Both the position numbers and the translations under genes were made by a program. The notes beneath the pieces are model-generated. The model was given only the letters and a program-made list of their open reading frames with translations. It was not told the DNA's origin and did not search any database. From the NCBI GenBank assembly GCA_958434805.1, contig CAUBDX010000027.1, positions 1-41,999 of the forward strand: 41,999 nt of DNA, given 5' to 3'. Of this stretch, positions 25,217-34,728 are shown one piece after another (within the stretch, counting starts at the first letter, position 1; every line of letters begins with the position of its first letter). Origin of the DNA: an uncultured Phocaeicola sp. (GTDB taxonomy: Bacteria; Bacteroidota; Bacteroidia; Bacteroidales; Bacteroidaceae).

Positions 25217-25660
25217 ATGATGCCAGTAAGAAGATCAAACCAAACATGGTTACCAAGTATTTTTAATGATTTCTTTGATAACGACTGGATGGTAAAAGCC
25301 AATGCAACAGCTCCCGCCATCAATGTTATTGAAAGTGACAAAGACTACAAAGTAGAAGTCGCCGCTCCGGGAATGACCAAAGAAGACTTCAAGATTCATA
25401 TCAACGAAGACAACGACTTGGTTATCTCTATGGAAAAGAAAACAGAAAGTACCGAAGGTGATAAAGAAGGCAAGAAAGAAAGCCGTTACTTGCGTCGCGA
25501 ATTCTCTTATTCTAAATTCCAACAGACATTGATCCTGCCTGATGATGTAGATAAAGATAAAATTGATGCAAAAGTAAACGATGGTGTATTAACTATCGAG
25601 CTGCCGAAACGTACGCCGGAAGACAAAGAAAAAGCAGCCAAGGTTATCGAAGTTAAATAA
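25217..25660 (+). CDS. Small heat-shock protein, Hsp20/alpha-crystallin family
   Basis: The 147-residue chaperone begins with a short variable region (WLPSIFNDFFDNDWM). The alpha-crystallin domain follows: APAINVIESDKDYKVEVAAPGM, the acidic central stretch, and the family signature VNDGVLTIELPKR. It ends in KVIEV, an I/V-x-I/V-like C-terminal anchor. It should hold unfolding proteins for refolding by DnaK. Two in-frame ATG codons (25217 and 25220) are adjacent. The AGGAG at 25203-25207 is one of the few good ribosome binding sites in the window. The leader is long and structured, and a strong terminator follows, so it is a single-gene unit suited to stress induction. Confidence 0.95.
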   Translation: MMPVRRSNQTWLPSIFNDFFDNDWMVKANATAPAINVIESDKDYKVEVAAPGMTKEDFKIHINEDNDLVISMEKKTESTEGDKEGKKESRYLRREFSYSKFQQTLILPDDVDKDKIDAKVNDGVLTIELPKRTPEDKEKAAKVIEVK

Positions 25661-25677
25661 CATGCTCTCAAATTCAG

Positions 25678-25719
25678 AAAAGAGGGATTGCCGCAGAGGC
25701 AGTTCCTCTTTTGTTTTTA
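25678..25719 (+). terminator. Intrinsic terminator after hsp20
   Basis: A 15-bp stem with two wobble pairs joins 25678-25692 (AAAAGAGGG start) to 25698-25712 (ending CCTCTTTT) around the loop GCAGA, followed by GTTTTT. It is a strong factor-independent terminator. Confidence 0.9.
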
Positions 25720-25755
25720 TAAAAGTCCGTTTCTATTCCCTATGAGTTCATCGTA

Positions 25756-25795
25756 ATCTTACAACCCAAAGATATAAATCTTTCACCTGTAAGAT
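25756..25795. terminator. Symmetrical hairpin between convergent genes
   Basis: ATCTTACA (25756-25763) pairs with TGTAAGAT (25788-25795), and inside it AAAGAT (25768-25773) pairs with ATCTTT (25778-25783) around ATAA. Position and symmetry suit termination of the hybrid kinase transcript coming from the right. The internal CAAAGATA also looks like a - strand -7 box, probably by chance. Confidence 0.5.
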
Positions 25796-25877
25796 CTATA
25801 ATCTTCGCATTGCATCCTCCCTTCCCTGTTCTGTTCCATATTGCCTGTTCTCTTTACGCACTATACCTCGCCAATGT

Positions 25878-28223
25878 CTACTTAACATATTTATCCAACA
25901 CTTTTTCCAAGGCATTTTGTGAAACCGGCTTAGTCAGGCAATCATCGCATCCGGCTTCTATAGCCCTGTCTTTGTCGGACTCAAAAGCAAAGGCAGTCAA
26001 AGCGACAATAGGCACTTCTTTTGAATAAGAACGAATCAGGCGCGTAGCCTCCAGCCCATCCATATGGGGCATCTTGATATCCATCAAAATCAAGTCGGGC
26101 TGATGTTCTTTAAATTGATTCACCGCATCCTCTCCATTCTTAGCCCATAGCAGATTACATCTTTTCCCTAACAATGTCTTTAACAGCAAAAAGTTGCTGT
26201 CTACATCTTCCGCCACCAGTACTGTTCTTCTTTGCAATACTTTTCTCGGTTCCGTACTCCCTGATTCCGGACACTTCGTAGCCTTTTCGGATTCCGGACA
26301 TTTTTTACCCGCCTTATAAGGAATCGTAAAACGAAAAGTAGAACCTTCATTCAGTTTGGATTCCGCAGTAATCTCTCCACCTAATTTTTCTACAATCACC
26401 CTACAAATCGCAAGCCCCAAACCTGTTCCCTGAACAAAAGTATTCAGTTTCACGAAACGCTCAAAAATCATTTTAATCTTCTCCTCGGAGATACCCATTC
26501 CCGTATCTTTTACATAAAAATCAATATACTCCTCCCTCACTTCAAAACCAAAACGGATTTCCCCTTTGAAAGTAAATTTTATAGCATTGGTTATCAAATT
26601 TGTAACAACTTGCATAATTCGGTTCTGATCTTCATTGATTATCAAACTGGTGTCTTTATTGTCTAATATCAAAACAACCCCAGTCTGCACCCGATCCTTA
26701 TGCATCTCATACACATTACGGCACAATTCTCCCAAATCCATTGGATATCTGATGTATTCCAATGTACCCGCCTCTATTTTTGCCAAATCAAGAATGTCAT
26801 TGATTAATTGCAACAATATTTCCGAATTCTGGTTGATGATGTCCGAATAAAGTTTTTCATCCTCTGCATTATCCGCTATAGTCATCAAACGGGAGAAACC
26901 TACTATTGCATTCAGAGGAGTACGGATTTCATGACTCATATTGGCTAGAAAGGCTGTTTTCAGCCTATCGGACTGCTCAGCCTTGATACGGGCCTGAACC
27001 AGTTCTTGCTCTATGTTCTGCATATTGGTAATATCCCACGAAATGCCGATAATAAGCGGTGCACGCCCTTCCAGAGGAACTAATGTTTTTAAAGTCTGCA
27101 CGATACGGGTCTCGCCTGTAGCCGTCACATACGTTTCCTGCATTTCCATGCGCTCGCGGGTACGGATCAATTCCAAATCATCCCGATGAAACTTCTCCGC
27201 ATTCTCATGTTCGGGAAACACTTCAAAATCAGTATGGCCCAATGCTTTGGAAGCAGGAATTTTAGAGTGGCTGGCAAACGCCTTGTTCCAATAAAGATAT
27301 CGGAAATCATCTTCAGGGTCCTTCACAAACAAATAAACAGGAATATTATTCAGTATGGCATCCATCAGATAATTCAGTTCACGCAATTCGTCACGGTTCT
27401 TGATAACATCCGTTATATCCTGTGTAAAAAACCAAATCATTTCCTCGCCCTGATTTTGAATCATAAAGGCCGAAACCTGATGAACACGAAGTTTTGTTTC
27501 TCCCACACGGGTATATTTGGCACGATAAGCAAAATTACCTCCATTATCACGAATCTCTTGAACACGTTTATCAAATATTTCTTTGGTATTCAGAGAAACA
27601 GATAAATCATAAACCTTCTGTGTTCCCAGCTCCTCTTTCACTCCATATTCCTCAATAAACTGCCGGTTGGCATAAACTAAGGTTCCGTCAGCCGATACAG
27701 CCAGAATACTATCACTGACCTTATCCAGTACCCGTTTAAATATTTCCAGGTTCTGCTGTGTGGCAACTCTTTCACTAATATCACGACACATTATCAGCAC
27801 ATATTCATCATCCAATGGGAAAATACGGTTTTCATAATAATGATGTTCTCCGTTTACATCCAGTTCATGATGGGCCGTAGATCCTCTACCGGTAGTAATT
27901 ACTTTCAGAAGATTATTATGAATATTATGATAGGCCTCTTTAGGAACCATCTCACGCATGGACATTCCTTTAAAGGTTTCATTTGAAACACCTACATGAT
28001 TGGTTTCCTCATTAGAAACAACCTCAATGCCCGTTTCTTCATGATTGAAAACCGTCAACATATCCGGTAACGAATCAAGGATCTTTACTGCATATTTTTC
28101 TTTGAAACTAATGTTATCAGAGCCATGCTCCAAAGCGGACAATTTTTCTTTCAACAACCTGTTCTCCTCTCTCAAAGAGGCAAGTTCTTGCTCCACTATT
28201 TTAAGCTTGTGTTCACAATCCAT
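25878..28223 (-). CDS. Three-PAS hybrid histidine kinase
   Basis: The 781-residue sensor kinase starts with a coiled coil (about 4-34, KLKIVEQELASLREENRLL). Three PAS domains follow (about 45-155, 165-275 and 285-400), each ending in an RDISER/QDITD/WDITN-type motif. The phosphoacceptor helix has H431 in NMSHEIRTPLNAIVGF. The ATPase domain carries NAIKFTFKGE and DTGMGISEEK. The C-terminal receiver has D715 in LILMDIKMPHMDGLEA. No membrane helix is present, so it senses something inside the cell, perhaps redox or a small ligand bound in a PAS pocket. There is no output domain. The receiver closely matches those of the 11392 and 11892 genes. It is monocistronic. Confidence 0.94.
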   Translation of the reverse strand: MDCEHKLKIVEQELASLREENRLLKEKLSALEHGSDNISFKEKYAVKILDSLPDMLTVFNHEETGIEVVSNEETNHVGVSNETFKGMSMREMVPKEAYHNIHNNLLKVITTGRGSTAHHELDVNGEHHYYENRIFPLDDEYVLIMCRDISERVATQQNLEIFKRVLDKVSDSILAVSADGTLVYANRQFIEEYGVKEELGTQKVYDLSVSLNTKEIFDKRVQEIRDNGGNFAYRAKYTRVGETKLRVHQVSAFMIQNQGEEMIWFFTQDITDVIKNRDELRELNYLMDAILNNIPVYLFVKDPEDDFRYLYWNKAFASHSKIPASKALGHTDFEVFPEHENAEKFHRDDLELIRTRERMEMQETYVTATGETRIVQTLKTLVPLEGRAPLIIGISWDITNMQNIEQELVQARIKAEQSDRLKTAFLANMSHEIRTPLNAIVGFSRLMTIADNAEDEKLYSDIINQNSEILLQLINDILDLAKIEAGTLEYIRYPMDLGELCRNVYEMHKDRVQTGVVLILDNKDTSLIINEDQNRIMQVVTNLITNAIKFTFKGEIRFGFEVREEYIDFYVKDTGMGISEEKIKMIFERFVKLNTFVQGTGLGLAICRVIVEKLGGEITAESKLNEGSTFRFTIPYKAGKKCPESEKATKCPESGSTEPRKVLQRRTVLVAEDVDSNFLLLKTLLGKRCNLLWAKNGEDAVNQFKEHQPDLILMDIKMPHMDGLEATRLIRSYSKEVPIVALTAFAFESDKDRAIEAGCDDCLTKPVSQNALEKVLDKYVK

Positions 28224-28256
28224 ATTTATTGAAAATCTTTAGGATTCCTAATCTTA

Positions 28257-28264
28257 CAAATTTA
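28257..28264 (-). promoter_or_regulatory. -7 box for three-PAS hybrid kinase
   Basis: On the - strand this reads TAAATTTG, matching TAnnTTTG, 33 bp before the ATG at 28223. A TTG lies 17 bp upstream, slightly closer than usual. Confidence 0.5.
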
Positions 28265-28329
28265 AGAAACTTTTTGTGAATCAAGAAAGAATAGTGAATT
28301 ATTTTTTAATAATGAGAAGAAGGAGGGGG

Positions 28330-28431
28330 ATTAGTGGTGAGTAGTGAATGATGAGTGATTAGCGATTAATAGTTAGTAGTTAATGAGTTGCGCTATCATC
28401 CCGCAAGGTCATTAACCACTAACCACTAATC
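28330..28431. terminator. Repeat-rich inverted repeat downstream of carB
   Basis: The stretch is built from TTAGTGGT/TTAGTAGTTAATGA-type units. GATTAGTGGT (28330-28339) pairs with ACCACTAATC (28422-28431). The 15-mer at 28372-28386 pairs with 28409-28423 with one mismatch, and TTGCG (28388-28392) pairs with CGCAA (28402-28406) at the tip. It lies just past the carB stop on the - strand and probably terminates or protects that transcript. Confidence 0.6.
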
Positions 28432-28437
28432 TAATAA

Positions 28438-31400
28438 CTAGTATTCCGACCAGCTTTTGATAGCGATATCGTTTATCGTCATGGTACAGAAAGCATTGAT
28501 AAACGCACTTGCCAGACGAGCATTGGTAATCAAGGGCACATTCAGGTCGATAGCGGCACGACGGATCTTGTATCCATTGTCCAACTCCCCGGCTGTCAGG
28601 TTCTTCGGGATATTGACTACCATGTCTATCTCTTTCCGGTGCAACATATCCAGTGCCTGAGGTTTCCCTTCCTCACTGGGCCAATACACGCGGGTATTTT
28701 CCACCCCGTTCTCGGTCAGGAAGTGGGATGAGCCTCCGGTGGCATAAAGTTTATAACCTTTCTTCTGCAACATACGGGCCGCTTCCAAGGTATCCGCTTT
28801 CTGCTTGGCATTACCTGTAGAAAGCAACACGCTCTTTTCCGGAATACGATACCCCACAGACAGCATCGCCTTCAATACGGCACACGAAGTATCCGTACCG
28901 ATGCAGCCTACTTCACCGGTAGAGGCCATGTCTACCCCCAATACCGGATCGGCTTTCTGCAAACGGTTGAAAGAGAACTGGCTGGCCTTAATACCCACAT
29001 AATCCAACTCGAAAAGATTCTTATTCGGTTTCTCAACCGGCAGTCCGAGCATCACTTTGGTAGCCAGTTCAATAAAATTGATTTTCAGCACCTTGCTGAC
29101 AAAGGGGAAGCTGCGTGAAGCACGAAGGTTACATTCAATCACCTTGATATCGTTATCCTTTGCCAGATATTGGATATTGAACGGACCGGAGATATTCAAT
29201 TCCTTGGCTATCTGACGGGAGATGCGCTTGATGCGGCGCACCGTTTCCACATACAACTTTTGCGGTGGGAACTGGATAGTGGCATCGCCTGAATGCACTC
29301 CGGCATACTCAATGTGCTCACTGATAGCATATGCCACAATCTCACCATTCTGAGCCACAGCGTCCATTTCCACTTCCTTGGCGTGCTCGATGAACTGGCT
29401 CACCACTACCGGATGCTTTTTCGATACATTGGCAGCCAGTTTCAGGAAGCGTTCCAACTCTTCTTGATTGGAGCAGACATTCATGGCCGCACCACTCAGC
29501 ACATACGAGGGACGTACCAAAACAGGGAAGCCTACCTTGTCAATAAAGGCATGGATGTCTTCCATAGAAGTCAATGCGCTCCATTCGGGCTGATCCACTC
29601 CGATGCGGTCCAGCATGGCCGAGAATTTATCCCGGTCTTCGGCATTGTCAATGCTCTTGGCACTGGTACCGAGGATATTTACATTTTGCGCATCCAGACG
29701 GAGAGCCAGATTGTTAGGAATCTGGCCACCGGTAGATACAATGACTCCGTGAGGATTCTCCAGTTCGAGAATATCCATCACACGCTCGAAAGTCAGCTCG
29801 TCAAAGTACAGACGGTCGCACATATCATAGTCGGTAGAAACCGTTTCGGGATTATAATTAATCATGACACTGCGGTAACCCTCCTTACGGATAGTCTGCA
29901 AAGCCTGCACACCACACCAGTCAAATTCCACCGACGAACCGATGCGGTAAGCGCCTGAACCCAGTACCACGATGGATTTATGGTCGCCTAAGTACTTTAC
30001 GTCATTGGCCACACCGCTATACGTCAAATACAGATAGTTGGTCTGTGCAGGGTACTCGGCCGCCAAGGTATCGATTTGTTTCACCACCGGAAGGATTCCC
30101 ACCTGCTTGCGATGATTACGCACATACAGAATACCGTCTTCCATATCTCCTTCGTAGCCAATGGCACGGGCTATCTGGAAATCGGAGAATCCCTGCACTT
30201 TCGCCTTGCGGAGCAATTCGTCCGGCATATCGGTAATCTGCTTGTGGTTATTGCCCCATTCGTGCATCTCTTTAGAAGTGTCCATGATGTGCTGCAATTT
30301 CTGCAAGAACCATTTGTCAATCTTGGTCAGCTCATGAATCTGGTCTACCGTGTAACCTGCACGCATGGCTTTGCTGATCACGAAAATACGTTTGTCCGTC
30401 GGCTCACGAAGGGCTTTGTCCACGTCTTCTATAACCAATTCCTTATTCTCTACGAAACCATGCATTCCCTGACCAATCATGCGCAAACCTTTCTGAATGG
30501 CTTCTTCGAAAGTACGTCCGATAGCCATCACCTCGCCCACCGATTTCATGGACGAGCCCAGTTCACAGTCCACACCGTGGAACTTGCCCAAGTCCCAACG
30601 GGGAATCTTGCACACCACATAGTCCAGTGCAGGCTCGAAGAAGGCACTGGTGGTCTTTGTCACCGAGTTTTTCAAGTCGAACAACCCATATCCCAAGCCT
30701 AATTTGGCGGCAACGAAAGCCAACGGATAGCCGGTAGCCTTGGAAGCCAATGCAGACGAACGCGAAAGACGGGCGTTGACCTCAATGACACGGTAATCTT
30801 CCGATTCGGGATCGAAGGCATACTGTACATTGCATTCGCCCACAATGCCGATATGGCGGATGATACGGATAGCCAGTTCACGAAGTTTATGATACTCGGC
30901 ATTGGTCAGTGTCTGCGAAGGGGCGATCACGATAGACTCGCCGGTATGGATACCCAGCGGGTCGAAGTTCTCCATGTTACATACAGTGATGCAGTTATCA
31001 TAACGGTCACGGACCACTTCATACTCCACCTCCTTCCAGCCTTTCAAACTCTTTTCCACCAATACCTGCGGCGAGAAAGAGAAGGCCTTTTCAGCCAGAA
31101 CATTCAGTTCCTCTTCATTGTCACAGAAACCTGAGCCCAAACCACCCAATGCATAGGCGGCACGGATAATGACCGGATAACCTAATTCTTTAGCGGCGCG
31201 ACGGGCATCTTCCAGATTTTCCACCGCTTCGCTCTTGATGGTCTTGACATTGATTTCATTCAGTTTTTCTACAAACAATTCACGGTCTTCAGTATCCATG
31301 ATGGCCTGCACGGGAGTACCCAACACACGGACATTGTATTTTTCGAAGATACCTGCTTTGTACAGTGCCACCCCACAGTTCAAGGCAGTCTGTCCGCCGA

Positions 31401-31662
31401 AAGACAGGAGCACGCCGTCCGGACGTTCCTTTTCTATCACCTTCTCTACAAAATAAGGAGTAACGGGCAGGAAATAAATCTGGTCTGCCACCCCTTCGCT
31501 GGTCTGCACGGTAGCGATGTTCGGGTTGATCAGAACCGTTTCAATCCCTTCCTCCTTCAAGGCTTTCAATGCTTGCGAACCCGAATAGTCGAACTCTCCG
31601 GCCTCGCCAATCTTCAAGGCACCGGAACCTAATAACAATACTTTCTTTATTTCGTCTTTCAT
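28438..31662 (-). CDS. carB: Carbamoyl-phosphate synthase, large subunit
   Basis: The 1074-residue protein is the full-length large subunit, which makes carbamoyl phosphate from bicarbonate, two ATP and ammonia passed from CarA. Two duplicated ATP-grasp halves are visible. The first contains RAAYALGGLGSGFCDNEEE and VIEVNARLSRSSALASKATG. The second begins near VVLGSGAYRIGSSVEFDW and contains RPSYVLSGAAMNVC and VIECNLRASRSFPFVSKV. The last 140 residues form the MGS-like allosteric domain (LSTGNAKQKADTLEAARML). It is the last gene of the purF-carA-carB group, 23 bp after carA. No frameshift or missing motif is seen. It feeds both pyrimidine and arginine synthesis. Confidence 0.98.
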   Translation of the reverse strand: MKDEIKKVLLLGSGALKIGEAGEFDYSGSQALKALKEEGIETVLINPNIATVQTSEGVADQIYFLPVTPYFVEKVIEKERPDGVLLSFGGQTALNCGVALYKAGIFEKYNVRVLGTPVQAIMDTEDRELFVEKLNEINVKTIKSEAVENLEDARRAAKELGYPVIIRAAYALGGLGSGFCDNEEELNVLAEKAFSFSPQVLVEKSLKGWKEVEYEVVRDRYDNCITVCNMENFDPLGIHTGESIVIAPSQTLTNAEYHKLRELAIRIIRHIGIVGECNVQYAFDPESEDYRVIEVNARLSRSSALASKATGYPLAFVAAKLGLGYGLFDLKNSVTKTTSAFFEPALDYVVCKIPRWDLGKFHGVDCELGSSMKSVGEVMAIGRTFEEAIQKGLRMIGQGMHGFVENKELVIEDVDKALREPTDKRIFVISKAMRAGYTVDQIHELTKIDKWFLQKLQHIMDTSKEMHEWGNNHKQITDMPDELLRKAKVQGFSDFQIARAIGYEGDMEDGILYVRNHRKQVGILPVVKQIDTLAAEYPAQTNYLYLTYSGVANDVKYLGDHKSIVVLGSGAYRIGSSVEFDWCGVQALQTIRKEGYRSVMINYNPETVSTDYDMCDRLYFDELTFERVMDILELENPHGVIVSTGGQIPNNLALRLDAQNVNILGTSAKSIDNAEDRDKFSAMLDRIGVDQPEWSALTSMEDIHAFIDKVGFPVLVRPSYVLSGAAMNVCSNQEELERFLKLAANVSKKHPVVVSQFIEHAKEVEMDAVAQNGEIVAYAISEHIEYAGVHSGDATIQFPPQKLYVETVRRIKRISRQIAKELNISGPFNIQYLAKDNDIKVIECNLRASRSFPFVSKVLKINFIELATKVMLGLPVEKPNKNLFELDYVGIKASQFSFNRLQKADPVLGVDMASTGEVGCIGTDTSCAVLKAMLSVGYRIPEKSVLLSTGNAKQKADTLEAARMLQKKGYKLYATGGSSHFLTENGVENTRVYWPSEEGKPQALDMLHRKEIDMVVNIPKNLTAGELDNGYKIRRAAIDLNVPLITNARLASAFINAFCTMTINDIAIKSWSEY

Positions 31663-31685
31663 ACTTGTTCTTTTTAATACACGGT

Positions 31686-32762
31686 TTATAACAACTTCAC
31701 AAACTCATCAAACAGGAACTCGGTATCCGTAGGTCCCGATGCAGCTTCCGGATGGAACTGTGCCGAGAACCAAGGTTTGGTTTTATGCCTGATACCCTCG
31801 TTGGAACCGTCATTCATATTGATGAACAGCGGTTCCCAATCGGTTCCCAATGTATTATTATCTACCGCATAACCGTGGTTCTGACTGGTAATGAAACAAC
31901 GTTCCGTTCCTATCATGCGCACCGGTTGGTTATGGCTGCGATGACCGTATTTCAATTTATAGATGGTAGCGCCTCCTGCTTTGGAAAGCAACTGATTCCC
32001 CATACAAATGCCGAAGATAGGCTTGTCGCTCAGGCTCATCGCCTTGCGGATATGCTGTACCGCCTCATCGCAAGTATCCGGATCACCCGGACCGTTCGAA
32101 ATAAACAATCCGTCATACTCCATCCCTGTAAAGTCATGGTTCCAAGGAACACGGATCACTTCCACATCCCGTTTCAGTAAGCAACGGATAATATTTGTCT
32201 TTACACCACAATCCACCAACACCACTTTTTTCTTACCTGCACCTTCATTATAACGAATGACTTCCTTACACGATACTTTATCTACATAATTGATACCTGC
32301 ATACGTTGCTTCGGGCACATTGCCGGGTTCATCATCAAATACGATTTTCCCCATCATTACCCCATGTTCGCGAAGAACTTTGGTCAGTTCACGGGTATCG
32401 ATGCCTGTAATGCCCGGCACTTGCTCACGCTTCAGCCAGTCGGCCAGACTTTCTTTCGCATTCCAGTGACTGTATTCTTCACTGTAATCACTTACAATAA
32501 TCGCTTCGGCATGGATACGTTCACTTTCCATAAAAGTAGCCAAGCCATTGGGTTCGATAGTAAAGGGAGGTACCCCGTAGTTACCGACCAACGGATAAGT
32601 TAAGGTCATCAGCTGCCCCGCGTATGAAGGGTCTGTCAAACTCTCAGGATAACCGGTCATAGCGGTATTAAACACCACTTCGCCGGCTACCGGTTTCTCA
32701 TAACCGAACGACTTGCCCGGGAAACGGCTCCCGTCGTCGAGGATCAATGTTACATTTCTCAT
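31686..32762 (-). CDS. carA: Carbamoyl-phosphate synthase, glutamine amidotransferase subunit
   Basis: The 358-residue small subunit hydrolyses glutamine and channels ammonia to CarB. The N-terminal CarA-specific domain (LILDDGSRFPGKSFGY, FNTAMTGYPESLTDPSYAGQ) leads to a class I glutamine amidotransferase domain with GLFISNGPGDP, nucleophile C253 in FGICMGNQLL, and the His-Glu pair in SAQFHPEAASGP. Length and motifs are typical. The start is 25 bp after purF and the stop 23 bp before carB, so the three are probably one transcript. Its glutamine supply is encoded by the synthetase gene 4 kb upstream in the same orientation. Confidence 0.97.
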   Translation of the reverse strand: MRNVTLILDDGSRFPGKSFGYEKPVAGEVVFNTAMTGYPESLTDPSYAGQLMTLTYPLVGNYGVPPFTIEPNGLATFMESERIHAEAIIVSDYSEEYSHWNAKESLADWLKREQVPGITGIDTRELTKVLREHGVMMGKIVFDDEPGNVPEATYAGINYVDKVSCKEVIRYNEGAGKKKVVLVDCGVKTNIIRCLLKRDVEVIRVPWNHDFTGMEYDGLFISNGPGDPDTCDEAVQHIRKAMSLSDKPIFGICMGNQLLSKAGGATIYKLKYGHRSHNQPVRMIGTERCFITSQNHGYAVDNNTLGTDWEPLFINMNDGSNEGIRHKTKPWFSAQFHPEAASGPTDTEFLFDEFVKLL

Positions 32763-32787
32763 CTAATCTATCTTGAATGGTTGTTCT

Positions 32788-34671
32788 TTAGAATTGATAA
32801 ACTTTTTCTATATAGTCTATAAACGCCTGGTTCACCAGCTTCACTCCACCCGGAGTAGGATAATCCCCACTGAAATACCAGTCGCCCGTATGGTTGGGAC
32901 ACGCTTCATGCAATCCTTCCAGTGTCTGATAAACGATTTCCACTTTCGCCTGCGTACCCTTCGGAGTGAGAAGTTCCACCATTTTTGCCGCAATCTCCTC
33001 ATTAGTGAAAGGGGCATAAATTTCTTTCACATAATTCACCATCTGCTCTTTGGGTAACCCCACCTGGTCTTTCGATTTGTTGTAAGCACGGGCTATCACA
33101 TCTTTCATATCCCGTTCTTTCAATAAATCGATAGCAGCCTTGAAAGCGATAAACTGATCCATACTGGCCATATCAATACCATAATAATCAGGATAACGCA
33201 CCTGTGGCGAAGAAGAAACAATGACGATTTTCTTCGGATGCAGGCGGTCGAGGATGCCGATAATGCTCTGTCTTAACGTAGTTCCCCGGACGATGCTGTC
33301 ATCAATAATCACCAGATTATCCACATGAGGCACAAGGCTTCCATAAGTGATATCATACACATGGGCAGCCAAATCATTCCGACTGTTGCCTTCGGCGATA
33401 AAGGTACGCAACTTGATATCCTTGATGGCTACTTTCTCGCTACGGATACGCCTGGACAGGATTTTTTCCAGTTCCTCGTGATTGGGATGATGCCCCAAAG
33501 CCTCTATCTTCTTTACTTTCAGTTCATTCAGATAATTGTCGAATCCTTCCAGCAGTCCATAGAAAGCCACTTCCGCCGTATTGGGTATAAAAGAGAATAC
33601 GGTATGCTCCACATCATAGTCTACCGCTTTCAAAATAGGATTCACCAGTTTTTCGCCCAGCTGTTTTCTTTCCTTATAAATATCCATGTCACTTCCCCGG
33701 CTGAAATAGATACGTTCGAAGGAACAGGCTTTCTTCTCTTTCGCCCGGTTGATCTGTGCCAGACGCATCTTTCCAGTCTTGCTTATAAGGATAGCCTGTC
33801 CCGGTTGCAATTCATTGATGCTTCCGGCAGATACATTCAAGGCAGTCTGAATGACAGGGCGCTCGGATGCCAATACCATGATTTCATCGTCCATGTACCA
33901 GAAAGCCGGACGAATGCCCCACGGATCGCGCACCGCAAAAGACTCACCGCTACCGGTCATACCGCAGATCACATAGCCTCCATCCCACTCCTTGCTCGAA
34001 GTCTTGAGGACATTGCCCAGATCAATGCGGTCTTCTATAGCGTGAGTGATATCCATGCCTTTCAGACCTTCCTTCTCACATTCCACATAGAGGCGCTCCA
34101 CCTCGCGATCCAAACGGTGCCCCACTTGTTCCAGCATAATATATGTGTCGGCATATTTACGCGGATGCTGGCCGTCGGCAGTGATACGTGCGAAAATCTC
34201 ATCCACATTGGTCATGTTGAAATTGCCGCACAACGCCAAATTCTTGGCACGCCAGTTGTTACGGCGCAAGAACGGATGCACGTAGGAGATACCGCTTTTT
34301 CCGGTAGTGGAATAACGCAAATGCCCCATATATACCTCTCCGGCAAAGGGAAGGCATTTCTTGGCGTATCCGGCATCATGCAATTGTTCAGGCGCCAAAT
34401 CCTTGAAATGATTTTGCACCGTACCGAATATCTCTGTTATCGCCCCTGAACCTAAAGCTCTTTCACGGAACATATATTCTTCACCGGGATTGGCCTCCAG
34501 TTTGACACAGGCCAGCCCGGCGCCTTCCTGTCCGCGGTTATGTTGTTTTTCCATCAGCAGATACAGCTTGTTCAAGCCATACATCCAGGTTCCATACTTT
34601 TCCTGATAATATTCCAGCGGTTTCAGCAGTCGTATCATAGCGACTCCACATTCATGCTTTAACGGTTCCAT
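32788..34671 (-). CDS. purF: Amidophosphoribosyltransferase, long Bacteroidota-type
   Basis: The 627-residue protein carries out the first step of purine synthesis, PRPP plus glutamine to phosphoribosylamine. A seven-residue leader (MEPLKHE) is presumably removed to expose the nucleophile C8 in CGVAMIRLL. The class II amidotransferase domain shows HNRGQEGAGL, GHLRYSTTGKSG and CGNFNMTN. The phosphoribosyltransferase half has the PRPP loop VIIDDSIVRGTTLRQSI. It is about 120 residues longer than the E. coli enzyme, mainly by insertions and a C-terminal tail (DWYFSGDYPTPGG). It lies first in a purF-carA-carB unit with its own promoter and a possible operator. The long size is, as far as I know, usual for this phylum. 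Confidence 0.9.
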   Translation of the reverse strand: MEPLKHECGVAMIRLLKPLEYYQEKYGTWMYGLNKLYLLMEKQHNRGQEGAGLACVKLEANPGEEYMFRERALGSGAITEIFGTVQNHFKDLAPEQLHDAGYAKKCLPFAGEVYMGHLRYSTTGKSGISYVHPFLRRNNWRAKNLALCGNFNMTNVDEIFARITADGQHPRKYADTYIMLEQVGHRLDREVERLYVECEKEGLKGMDITHAIEDRIDLGNVLKTSSKEWDGGYVICGMTGSGESFAVRDPWGIRPAFWYMDDEIMVLASERPVIQTALNVSAGSINELQPGQAILISKTGKMRLAQINRAKEKKACSFERIYFSRGSDMDIYKERKQLGEKLVNPILKAVDYDVEHTVFSFIPNTAEVAFYGLLEGFDNYLNELKVKKIEALGHHPNHEELEKILSRRIRSEKVAIKDIKLRTFIAEGNSRNDLAAHVYDITYGSLVPHVDNLVIIDDSIVRGTTLRQSIIGILDRLHPKKIVIVSSSPQVRYPDYYGIDMASMDQFIAFKAAIDLLKERDMKDVIARAYNKSKDQVGLPKEQMVNYVKEIYAPFTNEEIAAKMVELLTPKGTQAKVEIVYQTLEGLHEACPNHTGDWYFSGDYPTPGGVKLVNQAFIDYIEKVYQF

Positions 34672-34728
34672 GCTCTCTCTTTACTACTTAAATTAATAGT
34701 TCATTTTCAGATTCTTATAAAAACATCC

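Noticed and set aside
25767..25774. A - strand -7 box (TATCTTTG) between hsp20 and the hybrid kinase
   Set aside because: It lies within a symmetrical hairpin and points into the back of hsp20, where no - strand gene exists. A chance match is likelier.
29293..30702. Antisense frames of 221 and 208 codons within carB
   Set aside because: They are antisense to a complete, motif-perfect carB. Composition is rich in His and Phe from complementing common codons.
33325..34449. A 374-codon open frame on the + strand opposite purF
   Set aside because: It lies wholly inside the purF coding strand, which has all catalytic motifs. The antisense frame reads as low-quality protein and has no promoter. 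It is a by-product of codon bias.
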